A DNA stretch of 6,190 nt from an uncultured Alistipes sp. (GCA_949840605.1 CATKXN010000154.1:1-6190); one strand, 5' to 3'. Positions 1 to 6,134 are shown, counted from the first letter of the stretch. Notes: generated by a model not told the origin, from the sequence alone. Numbers and translations: made by a program.

Positions 1-1
1 G

Positions 2-328
2 GTTTCTAATTTCCACCTCTGGTTCCTGGCCAACCTGAGCCGCCTGCTGGGCTACCGTCCGGGCAACGACTATACGCCGGGAGCGTGGTTCGACATTCGC
101 GAGGGATTGTACACCCCCGTGCGGCCCGCACACCCGGGGGTGATGACGCAGGAGTGCACCGCGCTGCTCGACCGGATGCTGCGCTGCGACGTGCGGCGGC
201 TGGGCGAGGTGGAGCTGAACCGCGACCGGCGGTCGGACTTTTTGAGTGCTATGTTGTCCTATTTCGGCTATCACCTCGATGCCATCAGCGCCGTGCAGTC
301 GGTGCGCATACTACGGGAGGTGTTTTAA
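2..328 (+). CDS. recO: DNA repair protein RecO, C-terminal part (5' end outside window)
   Basis: RecO acts with RecR in the RecFOR pathway. It binds single-stranded DNA and SSB and helps load RecA at gaps, in the cytoplasm. Only the last 108 residues lie in the window, read in the frame that ends with TAA at 326-328. What is visible fits the helical C-terminal region of Bacteroidetes RecO: an opening NFHLWFLANLSRLLGYRP block, an FDIREG stretch, and a closing segment with R-x-x-FLSAMLSYFGYHLDAI followed by a short QSVRILREVF tail. Bacteroidetes RecO proteins generally lack an obvious cysteine zinc finger in this region, and none is seen here. The next gene begins 35 bases downstream with no terminator between them, so the two may be cotranscribed. 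The assignment rests on remembered family pattern; the N-terminal OB-fold is not in the window. Confidence 0.8.
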   Translation, partial: VSNFHLWFLANLSRLLGYRPGNDYTPGAWFDIREGLYTPVRPAHPGVMTQECTALLDRMLRCDVRRLGEVELNRDRRSDFLSAMLSYFGYHLDAISAVQSVRILREVF

Positions 329-342
329 CGTTATTGATAAAG

Positions 343-359
343 AGGAGATAAAAGGGGAG
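343..359 (+). promoter_or_regulatory. Ribosome binding site(s) for the small secreted protein
   Basis: Two purine-rich Shine-Dalgarno-like stretches lie before the ATG at 364: AGGAG at about 343-347 and GGGGAG at 354-359. The second is 4 bases from the start codon and the first is 16 bases away. This is a stronger ribosome site than those of the porin and transporter genes downstream, and it supports the ATG at 364 as the start. Confidence 0.5.
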
Positions 360-363
360 AACT

Positions 364-738
364 ATGAGAAAGATGTTGCTTGCGGCCGTTGCGCTCGCCG
401 TTGCGCTGGCCGTCTCGGCCCAGGAGCCGAAATTCGATTTCAGGCGCGATACGACCCGCACGTCGGGCTTCGCGCTTCCCGATTCGCTGGCGCACATGTC
501 GCCGTGGAAACCCGACTATAAGACGATGGCGCCGGTAAAGGCCAAGCCCACGGTGTCGATGACTTCGGTGGTGGTGATCCAGAAGGAGAACCTGCCTTCG
601 CGCATCACCGTCATCGACAACAACACGCTGCGTCTGGGGCCGCATTTCACCCTGTCGAACGGACAGGCGTGGAACTGGAGCCCGTTCCCCGACGCCTATC
701 TCGACGCGCGTACGCTTTCGTTTCCCATGCCGCGCTGA
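364..738 (+). CDS. Small secreted/periplasmic protein of unknown function
   Basis: This encodes a 124-residue protein that I do not recognise. Residues 1-19 form a classic Sec signal peptide: MRKM positive start, an alanine/leucine/valine-rich core, and likely signal peptidase I cleavage after VSA at 19, before QEPKFDF. There is no cysteine, so it is not a lipoprotein. The mature chain of about 105 residues has no further membrane segment. Visible traits are a charged RRDTTRT stretch, a proline-rich centre (SPWKPDYK to KAKPTV), a hydrophobic VVVIQK strand near 69-74 and an aromatic C-terminal part (QAWNWSPFPDAY). It could be exported to the periplasm or cell surface. It sits 35 bases after recO and is followed by a strong terminator, so it is probably the last gene of the recO transcript or a single-gene unit. 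The signal peptide, ribosome site and terminator all support a real gene; the function is unknown. Confidence 0.8.
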   Translation: MRKMLLAAVALAVALAVSAQEPKFDFRRDTTRTSGFALPDSLAHMSPWKPDYKTMAPVKAKPTVSMTSVVVIQKENLPSRITVIDNNTLRLGPHFTLSNGQAWNWSPFPDAYLDARTLSFPMPR

Positions 739-763
739 TGCCGCGTCGGGAGCCGTTCGACGG

Positions 764-790
764 AAGGGCCGGAGCGATCCGGCCCTTTTT
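764..790 (+). terminator. Intrinsic (rho-independent) terminator after the small secreted protein
   Basis: A perfect 10-base-pair inverted repeat, AAGGGCCGGA (764-773) and TCCGGCCCTT (778-787), encloses the loop GCGA, which is a GNRA tetraloop. A run of five T follows at 786-790. It begins 26 bases after the stop codon at 738. The layout is textbook for a rho-independent terminator and ends transcription from the recO side before the porin gene. Confidence 0.88.
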
Positions 791-804
791 ACGTATTTTC
801 GCGT

Positions 805-836
805 ATTGACCCGCAGCGTTGGAATTCCGAATTTTG
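805..836 (+). promoter_or_regulatory. Candidate Bacteroidales-type promoter for the porin-transporter unit
   Basis: The Bacteroidetes primary sigma factor favours a -7 box TAnnTTTG and a -33 box TTTG about 20 bases upstream. Here GAATTTTG at 829-836 matches the -7 box at all but one position, and ATTG at 805-808 matches three of four bases of the -33 box, with 20 bases between. A promoter is expected here because the strong terminator at 764-790 cuts this unit off from the upstream genes. Transcription would then begin near 842, leaving a very short leader before the ATG at 860. An alternative -7 box is TATTTTCG at 794-801, but its upstream box would fall inside the terminator. The match is short and unproven. 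Confidence 0.35.
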
Positions 837-859
837 CAGCCGAATTCGAATCGCTGCTT

Positions 860-1915
860 ATGAGAAATATTTTTGCGGGATTGTTGTCCCTGCTTATCCT
901 CGGGGCGCAGGCCCGGGAGTCCTCCCCCGAACCCTCCGTTGCGGAGCTTTCGGCCGAGGTCGAAGCCCTGAAAACCAAAACCTCGACGTGGGACAAGATC
1001 CTGACCCGCCTGCCCGAGATCTCGGGGTATGTGCAGACGGGCTGCGAATGGTCGGAGAGCTCCTCGACCTTTTTCATCAAACGGGTCCGCCTGAACCTGG
1101 CGGGCGCCCTTGCCCCGAAGCTCGACTACCGGGAGAAGGTGGAGTTCTGCTCGCCGAAGATCGTCGACGCCTATGTTCGCTACCGGCCTTTCGGCCAGCT
1201 GAATTTCCAGCTCGGCGAATTCAAACTCCCCTTTTCGATCGAGAATACCGAGTACCCGCCCCTCAAATACGAATTTGTCGAATACCCGCTTTCCCTGCGC
1301 CGGCTGATGGGCTTCAACGATCTTTGCGGACTTTCGGCTACGGGCCGCGACATGGGCGCCATGCTTTACGGGAGTTTCTTCAAACGCAGGGATTTCAGCG
1401 TTGTGAGCTACAATTTCGGCGTTTTCAACGGCGAAGGGCTCAACGTTAAGGATCAGAACAAGTCGAAGGACGTCGTGGCGCGGTTGACGCTGCGTCCCGC
1501 CGCGGGGTTGCAGATCGCCGGTTCCTGGTATTGGGGCGAATACGGCGCCGACTACCTCAAGCGTGTCCGCTACGGTGCGGGCGCCTGCTACGACCGCGGC
1601 CCTCTGGTCGTGCGCGCCGAGTGGATTTGCGGCACGACGGGGCTTCCCGGGGGTGCCGGCGAACTGGACAGCGACGGCTGGTATGCCGCGTGCGGCTGGC
1701 GCGCGACGCGGACGCTGATGCCGGCCGTGCGTTACGACACCTTCCGCGAGGACGCCTCCGCGAGCGCCTCCCGCCAGACCAACTATACGGCGGGTCTCCT
1801 GTGGCAGCCCGTGAAATTCCTCCGCTGCCAGCTCAACTATACTTACGAGGAGCATGCGTCGCACGCCGTCTCGAACCGCAACGTCGTGTCGCTGATGTTC
1901 ACCGGAATATTTTAA
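860..1915 (+). CDS. Outer-membrane porin, phosphate-selective porin O/P (OprO/OprP-like) family
   Basis: This is a predicted 351-residue beta-barrel porin that would let small solutes, often anions, cross the outer membrane. Residues 1-18 are a signal peptide (MRNIF start, LLSLLILG core, cleavage near AQA). Residues about 26-50 (SVAELSAEVEALKTKTSTWD) form a short coiled coil, common at the start of this porin type. Barrel strands follow: FFIKRVRLNLAGAL with a YREKVEF strand (71-96), then GQLNFQLGEFKLPFSIEN (112-129), the most family-like motif, then alternating strands up to a terminal VSLMFTGIF ending in Phe, as expected for Bam-assembled barrels. The ATG at 860 is chosen because it places the signal peptide at the N-terminus; a TTG at 806 in the same frame would bury it. 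No good Shine-Dalgarno is visible. The mature chain has seven cysteines (62, 97, 156, 243, 257, 278, 323), many for a porin. The transporter gene starts 11 bases after the stop. The family call is good; the substrate is unknown. Confidence 0.78.
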   Translation: MRNIFAGLLSLLILGAQARESSPEPSVAELSAEVEALKTKTSTWDKILTRLPEISGYVQTGCEWSESSSTFFIKRVRLNLAGALAPKLDYREKVEFCSPKIVDAYVRYRPFGQLNFQLGEFKLPFSIENTEYPPLKYEFVEYPLSLRRLMGFNDLCGLSATGRDMGAMLYGSFFKRRDFSVVSYNFGVFNGEGLNVKDQNKSKDVVARLTLRPAAGLQIAGSWYWGEYGADYLKRVRYGAGACYDRGPLVVRAEWICGTTGLPGGAGELDSDGWYAACGWRATRTLMPAVRYDTFREDASASASRQTNYTAGLLWQPVKFLRCQLNYTYEEHASHAVSNRNVVSLMFTGIF

Positions 1916-1926
1916 CTGAAACTGCT

Positions 1927-3207
1927 ATGAAAAACTTTATCGAACGACTCCGCGTCGAGGACTGGGTGGTGGTCTGGGTCTCGATCCCGCTGCTGCTGCT
2001 CGCGGCGCTCGTCCCCGGCTGCCTGCCGAGCGTACCCTCGACCCTCGTGGGCGGGGTGGCCTGGTACAATATCCTCTACCTGTTCGCCATCGTGCTGGCG
2101 GTGCTTTACGTCGGCTGCCTGCTGCTGCGGCGTCCCCTCAAAGGGCTGCTGCCGTCGCTGGTCGTCGTCTTCGCCGTTTCGCTGCTGGCGCAGGTCGTGG
2201 CCAAAATTCCGGCCGTGTCGTATTACGGTTTCGAATCGGTCTTTTTCTCGGTGCTGTTCGGCCTCCTGATCCGCAATGTGTGGCGCGTGCCCGCATGGAT
2301 GAAGCCCGCCGTCCAGGGCGAGTTTTTCATCAAGATCGGCGTAGTGTGCCTCGGCGCCACGATCCTTTTCAGCGACGTGATGAAGTCGGGTGTCTTCGGT
2401 CTCGTGCAGGCCTGCCTCGTGGTGGCCGTCGTGTGGTTCTTCGCCTTCCGGCTTTCGCGCCGCATGAAGGTCGACGAGCGTTCGGCGATGATCCTCTCGA
2501 GCGGTGTTTCGATCTGCGGCGTTTCGGCCTGCATCACGGCGGCGCGCGTGGCGGGCGGCGACGACAAGAAGCTCTCCTACATCGTCTCGCTGGTGCTGAT
2601 CGTCGTCGTACCGATGATCTACCTCATGCCGTGGCTGGCGAACCTGATCCTGCCGCATCTGTTCGCTCCCGAGGTGGCCGAGGAGGTCGCCGGGGCGTGG
2701 ATCGGCGGTACGGTCGACACCACGTCGGGCGTCGCCGCATCGAGCATGATCGTCGGCGAGGTCGCCAACCGGCATGCCGTGATCATCAAGGCGGCGCAGA
2801 ACGTGCTGATCGGCGTCGTGGCGTTCTTCATCGCGCTCTACCTTTCGACCCGCGGCGAGAAGGGCAGCCAGGCGCCCTCGCTGGGCATCGTGTGGGAGAA
2901 GTTCCCCAAATTCATCATCGGCTTCGTCGCCGCGTCGCTCATATTCAGCCTCTGCCAGTCGAACGGCCTTTTTACGCTCAGCGCCAAGGGCAAGCTCCTC
3001 GAACCGGGCGTGGCGAAGATGTTCTCGACGGTCTTCTTTTCGCTGGCTTTCGTCTGCATCGGTCTCGACACACGCCTCAAAGACATCATTTCGAAGGAGA
3101 ACCGCAACGTCCTGCGGTCGTTCCTCGCGGCGCAGGTCTTCAATATCGTCGTGACGTTCGTGATCGCCTGCCTGCTCTTCGGCCTGCTTAAACCCATGTG
3201 GAGCTAA
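1927..3207 (+). CDS. YeiH/UPF0324 family inner-membrane protein (putative sulfate exporter family)
   Basis: This is a 426-residue polytopic membrane protein of the Cons_hypoth698 (YeiH) family, also called the putative sulfate exporter (PSE) family because some members are linked to sulfonate degradation; transport has rarely been tested directly. Hydrophobic segments run at about 12-30, 45-66, 73-93, 101-116, 133-149, 155-175, 188-208, 217-242, 284-306, 328-344, 366-382 and 396-421. Family-like motifs are SGVSICGVSACITAA (192-206), AWIGGTVDTTSGVAASS (257-273), and LLEPG followed by FFSLAFVCIGLDT (357-382). The protein is longer than the roughly 350-residue enterobacterial YeiH, mainly through extra N-terminal membrane helices. 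The ATG at 1927 lies 11 bases after the porin stop and starts the protein at MKNFIERLRVEDW; no clear Shine-Dalgarno precedes it. It is probably cotranscribed with the porin. The family call is strong; sulfate or sulfite export is inference, and another anion is possible. Confidence 0.85.
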   Translation: MKNFIERLRVEDWVVVWVSIPLLLLAALVPGCLPSVPSTLVGGVAWYNILYLFAIVLAVLYVGCLLLRRPLKGLLPSLVVVFAVSLLAQVVAKIPAVSYYGFESVFFSVLFGLLIRNVWRVPAWMKPAVQGEFFIKIGVVCLGATILFSDVMKSGVFGLVQACLVVAVVWFFAFRLSRRMKVDERSAMILSSGVSICGVSACITAARVAGGDDKKLSYIVSLVLIVVVPMIYLMPWLANLILPHLFAPEVAEEVAGAWIGGTVDTTSGVAASSMIVGEVANRHAVIIKAAQNVLIGVVAFFIALYLSTRGEKGSQAPSLGIVWEKFPKFIIGFVAASLIFSLCQSNGLFTLSAKGKLLEPGVAKMFSTVFFSLAFVCIGLDTRLKDIISKENRNVLRSFLAAQVFNIVVTFVIACLLFGLLKPMWS

Positions 3208-3236
3208 TATTCGTAATTTCTGTAGTCGCGTGCGAC

Positions 3237-3260
3237 AAGCCCCTCCCGAGGGAGGGGCTT
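3237..3260. repeat. GC-rich perfect palindrome, REP-like intergenic element
   Basis: AAGCCCCTCCC (3237-3247) and GGGAGGGGCTT (3250-3260) are perfect 11-base inverted repeats separated by GA; in RNA the likely loop is CGAG. No T run follows on either strand, so it is not a standard intrinsic terminator, though it could stall polymerase or protect the 3' end of the transporter mRNA. Similar CCCCTCCC/GGGAGGGG palindromes are known as dispersed intergenic repeats in many bacteria. Only one copy is in this window, so repeat status is inferred. Confidence 0.55.
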
Positions 3261-3269
3261 GGGGTGGGG
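3250..3269 (+). other. Four-tract G-quadruplex motif
   Basis: The plus strand carries GGG, GGGG, GGGG and GGGG tracts at 3250-3252, 3254-3257, 3261-3264 and 3266-3269, separated by A, CTT and T. This satisfies the standard G3+N1-7 quadruplex rule with very short loops. The first two tracts are also the right arm of the palindrome at 3237-3260, so hairpin and quadruplex would be mutually exclusive folds. It lies 43 bases beyond the transporter stop, in its probable 3' untranslated region. Confidence 0.5.
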
Positions 3270-3277
3270 TCAGACTT

Positions 3278-3299
3278 GTAAACACGGCGGAACGCCGTG
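3278..3299 (-). terminator. Short hairpin, weak terminator candidate for the ygiQ operon
   Basis: CACGGCG (3283-3289) and CGCCGTG (3293-3299) form a perfect 7-base-pair stem with a three-base loop. Read on the minus strand, the hairpin lies 33 bases beyond the ygiQ stop and is followed by TTTACAA, only a weak U-tract. It may terminate the minus-strand operon or be part of the same REP-like element as the adjacent palindrome. No T run follows on the plus strand. Confidence 0.35.
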
Positions 3300-3332
3300 A
3301 ATCCAGGCTTTCCGGGTTGCAAATCGTTGAAT

Positions 3333-5042
3333 TTATCGATACCGCCTTTTGAAGAAATACGCTTTCTGCCGCCGTTTCTCCTCCTGCGAACGGGCTACGT
3401 AGACCTTTTCGTGCGTGTAGGGATTCTCTCCCGTGTAGAACATCACCGACGAGAGGGTCATCGGCGTGGGCGTAAGGTCCTGCACCTGCTCGAGGTTGAA
3501 ATGCAGCTTTGCCAACACCTTCTCCGACAGCGCCTTCATCTCCCGCTCGGTGCATCCCGGGTGCGAGGAGATGAAGTAGGGAATCAGCTGATAGGGCAGA
3601 TTCTCCCGGCTGCAAATGCGGCGGAAATCCGCATTGAGCTGCTCGAACAGCGCGAACGGCGGTTTGCGCATCAGTTTCAGCACATTGTCCTCGGTGTGTT
3701 CGGGTGCCACTTTGAGTCGGCCCGAGGTGTGGTGTTTGAGCACCGTCTCCAGATAGGGCGACCGGTCGAACAGGTCGTAACGGATGCCGCTGCCGATGAA
3801 GGCCTTCTTGATGCCTTTGACGGCGCGGATTTTTTCATACAGGGCCAGTAACGGCCGGTGGTCGTTGTCGAGGTTCGGACACGGCTTCGGGTGGAGGCAC
3901 GACGCGCGGCGGCATTTGCCGCACAGCTCGCGGTCGCGGCCTCCCATGCGGTACATGTTGGCCGAGGGGGCCCCGACGTCGGACAGATACCCCTTGAACC
4001 CCGGCATTTTCGCGATTTTCTCCACTTCGGCGAGGATCGAACGCTCGCTGCGCGAATGGATGAACTTGCCCTGATGGGCCGAGATGGTGCAGAACGAGCA
4101 GCCTCCGAAACAGCCGCGGTGGATGTTCACCGAGTGTTTGATCATCTCCCACGCCGGGATGTCGCCCCTGCCCGCGTAGCGCGGATGCGGGGCCCGTTCG
4201 TAGGGGAGGTCGAACGAGTGGTCCAGCTCCTCGGTCGAGAGCGTCGCATGGGCGGGGGTGACGACGACATAACGGTCGCCGACGGCCTCCGCGAGCGTCG
4301 CTTCGGGATTCATCAGGTTGCTCTGGGTCTCGATGACGGTGAAATTCTCTCCGAAGGCGGCCTTGTCGCGCACGCACTCCTCGTAGCTGTTGAGACGGAT
4401 CGTCGTGGCGGGGTCGAGCCGCGAGACGTAGTTTTCGTCGGCGAGGAAGGCCACCTGCCGGATTTTGCGCAGCAGCTTGGCGTTGTATCCGTTGCGCATT
4501 GCCCGGGCCACCTCCTGCACGACCCGTTCGCCCATGCCGTAGATCAGCAGGTCGGCGCCCGAATCGGCCAGGATCGAGGGTTTCAGCGCATTGCTCCAGT
4601 AGTCGTAGTGGGTCAGGCGGCGCAGCGAGGCTTCGATGCCCCCGATGACCACCGGGACATGCGGATAGAGGCGTTTGAGAATCTGCGAGTAGACCGTGAC
4701 GGCATGGTCGGGACGGAATCCCGCCTTGCCGCCGGGGGTGTATGCGTCGTCGTGGCGCAGCCGCAGGTTGGCCGTGTAGTGGTTGACCATCGAGTCCATC
4801 GCCCCGCCCGAAACCCCGAAGAAGAGCCGCGGGACGCCCAGTTTGGTGAAATCGCGCAGATCGTCGCGCCAGTTGGGCTGGGGAACGATCGCCACGCGGT
4901 AACCCTCGGCTTCGAGCAGGCGTCCCACGACGGCCGCGCCGAACGCCGGGTGGTCGATGTAGGCGTCGCCCGAGAAGAGGATCACGTCGAGCCGGTCCCA
5001 TCCGCGTTCGCGGACCTCTTTGATCGTGGTCGGCAGAAACAT
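3333..5042 (-). CDS. ygiQ: YgiQ family radical SAM protein (UPF0313)
   Basis: This is a 569-residue radical S-adenosylmethionine protein of the YgiQ family, whose physiological reaction is not established. The N-terminal part opens MFLPTTIKEVRERGWDRLDV and has a Rossmann-like, B12-binding-like region (about 20-180) with DAYIDHPAFG, PNWRD, VSGGAMDSMVNHYT and VVIGGIEASLRR, all typical of the family. The radical SAM CxxxCxxC motif is CFGGCSFC, with C311, C315 and C318 expected to bind the 4Fe-4S cluster. A second cysteine group, C374, C377, C382 and C388, follows. The C-terminal part contains HHTSGRLKVAPEHTE and QDLTPTPMTLSSVMFYTGENPYT. It ends soon after RRQKAYFFKRRYR, so it lacks the long tail of the more than 700-residue enterobacterial YgiQ. 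The ATG at 5042 follows the pseudouridine synthase stop by three bases and has a strong AGGAGG site eight bases upstream, indicating coupled expression from the same transcript. The family call is secure. Confidence 0.93.
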   Translation of the reverse strand: MFLPTTIKEVRERGWDRLDVILFSGDAYIDHPAFGAAVVGRLLEAEGYRVAIVPQPNWRDDLRDFTKLGVPRLFFGVSGGAMDSMVNHYTANLRLRHDDAYTPGGKAGFRPDHAVTVYSQILKRLYPHVPVVIGGIEASLRRLTHYDYWSNALKPSILADSGADLLIYGMGERVVQEVARAMRNGYNAKLLRKIRQVAFLADENYVSRLDPATTIRLNSYEECVRDKAAFGENFTVIETQSNLMNPEATLAEAVGDRYVVVTPAHATLSTEELDHSFDLPYERAPHPRYAGRGDIPAWEMIKHSVNIHRGCFGGCSFCTISAHQGKFIHSRSERSILAEVEKIAKMPGFKGYLSDVGAPSANMYRMGGRDRELCGKCRRASCLHPKPCPNLDNDHRPLLALYEKIRAVKGIKKAFIGSGIRYDLFDRSPYLETVLKHHTSGRLKVAPEHTEDNVLKLMRKPPFALFEQLNADFRRICSRENLPYQLIPYFISSHPGCTEREMKALSEKVLAKLHFNLEQVQDLTPTPMTLSSVMFYTGENPYTHEKVYVARSQEEKRRQKAYFFKRRYR

Positions 5043-5045
5043 AGG

Positions 5046-6134
5046 CTACTCCTCCTCTCCGGCGGTTTTGGCCGTCGAAACATAGGTGTCCCATTTCGCC
5101 AGCAGCGACTGGAAATCGGCCGGAAGCGGGCTTTCGAACAGCACGTTTTCGAGCGTCGCGGGGTGCTCGAAGCCCAGCAGGCGGGCGTGCAGCGCGTGCC
5201 GCGGCATCACGGCGAAGCAGTTGTCGATGAACTGGCGGTATTTGGCGAAGGTCGTGCCTTTGAGGATGCGGTCGCCGCCGTAGCGTTCGTCGTTGAACAG
5301 CGGGTGGCCGATCCACGCCATGTGGACGCGGATCTGGTGCGTGCGCCCCGTTTCCAGACGGCACTCCACGAGGGTGACGTAACCGTAGCGTTTCAGGACC
5401 TTCCAGTGCGTTACGGCGTGTTTGCCGTCCGAGCCGTCGGCGAAGACGTACATCTTCTGCCGGTCCTTGGGGCTGCGTCCGATATGGCCCGTGATGGTTC
5501 CTTCGTCCTCCTCGAAATTGCCCCATACGAGAGCCACGTAGCGTCGCTGGATCGTGTGGTCGAAGAACTGTTTGGCCAGCCGCGCATGGGTCTGTTCGTC
5601 CTTGGCGATCACCAGCAGTCCCGATGTGTTCTTGTCGATGCGGTGCACCAGCCCCGCGCGGTTCTGCTCCTCGGCCGGAATTCCCTGTGCGTTGAGGTGG
5701 TACATCAGGGCGTTGACCAGCGTGCCGTCGTAGTTGCCCACGCCCGGATGGACGACCATCCCGGCGGGTTTGTCGACCAGCAGCAGCCATTTGTCCTCAT
5801 AGGGGATGTCGAGCGGAATGTTCTCGGCCCGGAGTTCCACCTCGCGCCGCGGGTAGGGCATCACGATCTGGATGCGGTCGAGCGGTTTGACCTTGTAGCT
5901 CGACTTCGCGGCCTTGCCGTTGACCAGTATGCTGCCGCTGTCGGCCGCCGCCTGGATACGGTTGCGCGAGCAGTGCTCCATCCTCACGGCCAGGAACTTG
6001 TCCAGCCGCATGGGCGTCTGCCCCTTGTCGGCCGTCACCGCAAAGTGCTCGTAGAGGCCCGCTTCCTCTTCGTCCTCCCCGTCTGCCGGAATCACCTCCG
6101 GGTCCAGCTCCTCGATCGGTCGTTCGTCGGTCAT
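5046..6134 (-). CDS. rluD: RluA/RluD family ribosomal large subunit pseudouridine synthase
   Basis: This 362-residue enzyme isomerises uridine to pseudouridine in RNA. RluD homologues modify helix 69 of 23S rRNA (positions 1911, 1915 and 1917 in E. coli), which is the likely but unproven target here. Residues 1-35 are a very acidic leader (DPEVIPADGEDEEEAG). An S4 RNA-binding domain covers about 41-90 (MRLDKFLAVRMEHCSRNRIQ to SSYKVKPLDRIQI). The catalytic domain starts at LLLVDKPAGMVVHPG (117-131). The signature LVHRIDKNTSGLLVIAK (162-178) places the catalytic aspartate at D167. The second family motif, RLETGRTHQIRVHM (259-272), contains the conserved TGRTHQIR core. Length is normal for the family with the leader included. 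The start ATG shares its A with the TGA of the upstream gene (TGATG), and a GAGGGA site lies 11 bases upstream, which supports this start. ygiQ follows after three bases. RluD rather than RluA or RluC is favoured by the S4 domain and the HRIDKNTSG form; the exact specificity is less sure. Confidence 0.92.
   Translation of the reverse strand: MTDERPIEELDPEVIPADGEDEEEAGLYEHFAVTADKGQTPMRLDKFLAVRMEHCSRNRIQAAADSGSILVNGKAAKSSYKVKPLDRIQIVMPYPRREVELRAENIPLDIPYEDKWLLLVDKPAGMVVHPGVGNYDGTLVNALMYHLNAQGIPAEEQNRAGLVHRIDKNTSGLLVIAKDEQTHARLAKQFFDHTIQRRYVALVWGNFEEDEGTITGHIGRSPKDRQKMYVFADGSDGKHAVTHWKVLKRYGYVTLVECRLETGRTHQIRVHMAWIGHPLFNDERYGGDRILKGTTFAKYRQFIDNCFAVMPRHALHARLLGFEHPATLENVLFESPLPADFQSLLAKWDTYVSTAKTAGEEE
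5051..5056 (-). promoter_or_regulatory. Strong Shine-Dalgarno site for ygiQ inside the end of the pseudouridine synthase gene
   Basis: On the minus strand, AGGAGG lies eight bases before the ygiQ ATG. It is embedded in the last glutamate codons (GEEE end) of the pseudouridine synthase gene. It fixes the ygiQ start at 5042 and suggests translational coupling. Such a good match to the anti-Shine-Dalgarno sequence contrasts with the weak sites of the porin and transporter genes. Confidence 0.7.

Noticed and set aside
806..859. Longer porin start at TTG 806
   Set aside because: It would put 18 extra residues before the signal peptide and start within the proposed promoter; the ATG at 860 gives a standard signal sequence.
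331..1080. Minus-strand open frame of 249 codons opposite the small secreted protein
   Set aside because: Arg-rich shadow translation with no start signal or domain. The plus-strand ORF has a signal peptide and ribosome site.
647..1864. Minus-strand open frame of 405 codons opposite the porin
   Set aside because: It is antisense to a gene with a signal peptide and porin motifs, and it would cross the strong terminator and promoter region. No recognisable domain.
1531..1926. N-terminal extension of the YeiH-family frame into the porin gene
   Set aside because: The 132 upstream residues are Arg/Pro-rich porin shadow with no membrane helix. The ATG at 1927 starts directly before the first helix and fits operon spacing.
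3237..3260. Palindrome as an intrinsic terminator of the YeiH-family gene
   Set aside because: It is followed by GGGGTGGGG rather than a T run on the plus strand, and by GTCGCACG on the minus strand, so it lacks the uridine tract needed for a standard call.
1912..3615. Minus-strand open frame of 567 codons opposite the YeiH-family gene
   Set aside because: Its translation is rich in Arg, Asp, His and Glu with no domain pattern, and it runs through the intergenic palindrome and into ygiQ in another frame. The plus-strand frame has clear membrane helices and family motifs. It is a shadow caused by GC-biased third positions.
3835..5790. Minus-strand open frame of 651 codons overlapping ygiQ and the pseudouridine synthase gene
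   Set aside because: It is same-strand but out of frame with two well-supported genes. The Arg/Gly/Pro-rich translation is typical of a shifted reading of GC-rich coding DNA.
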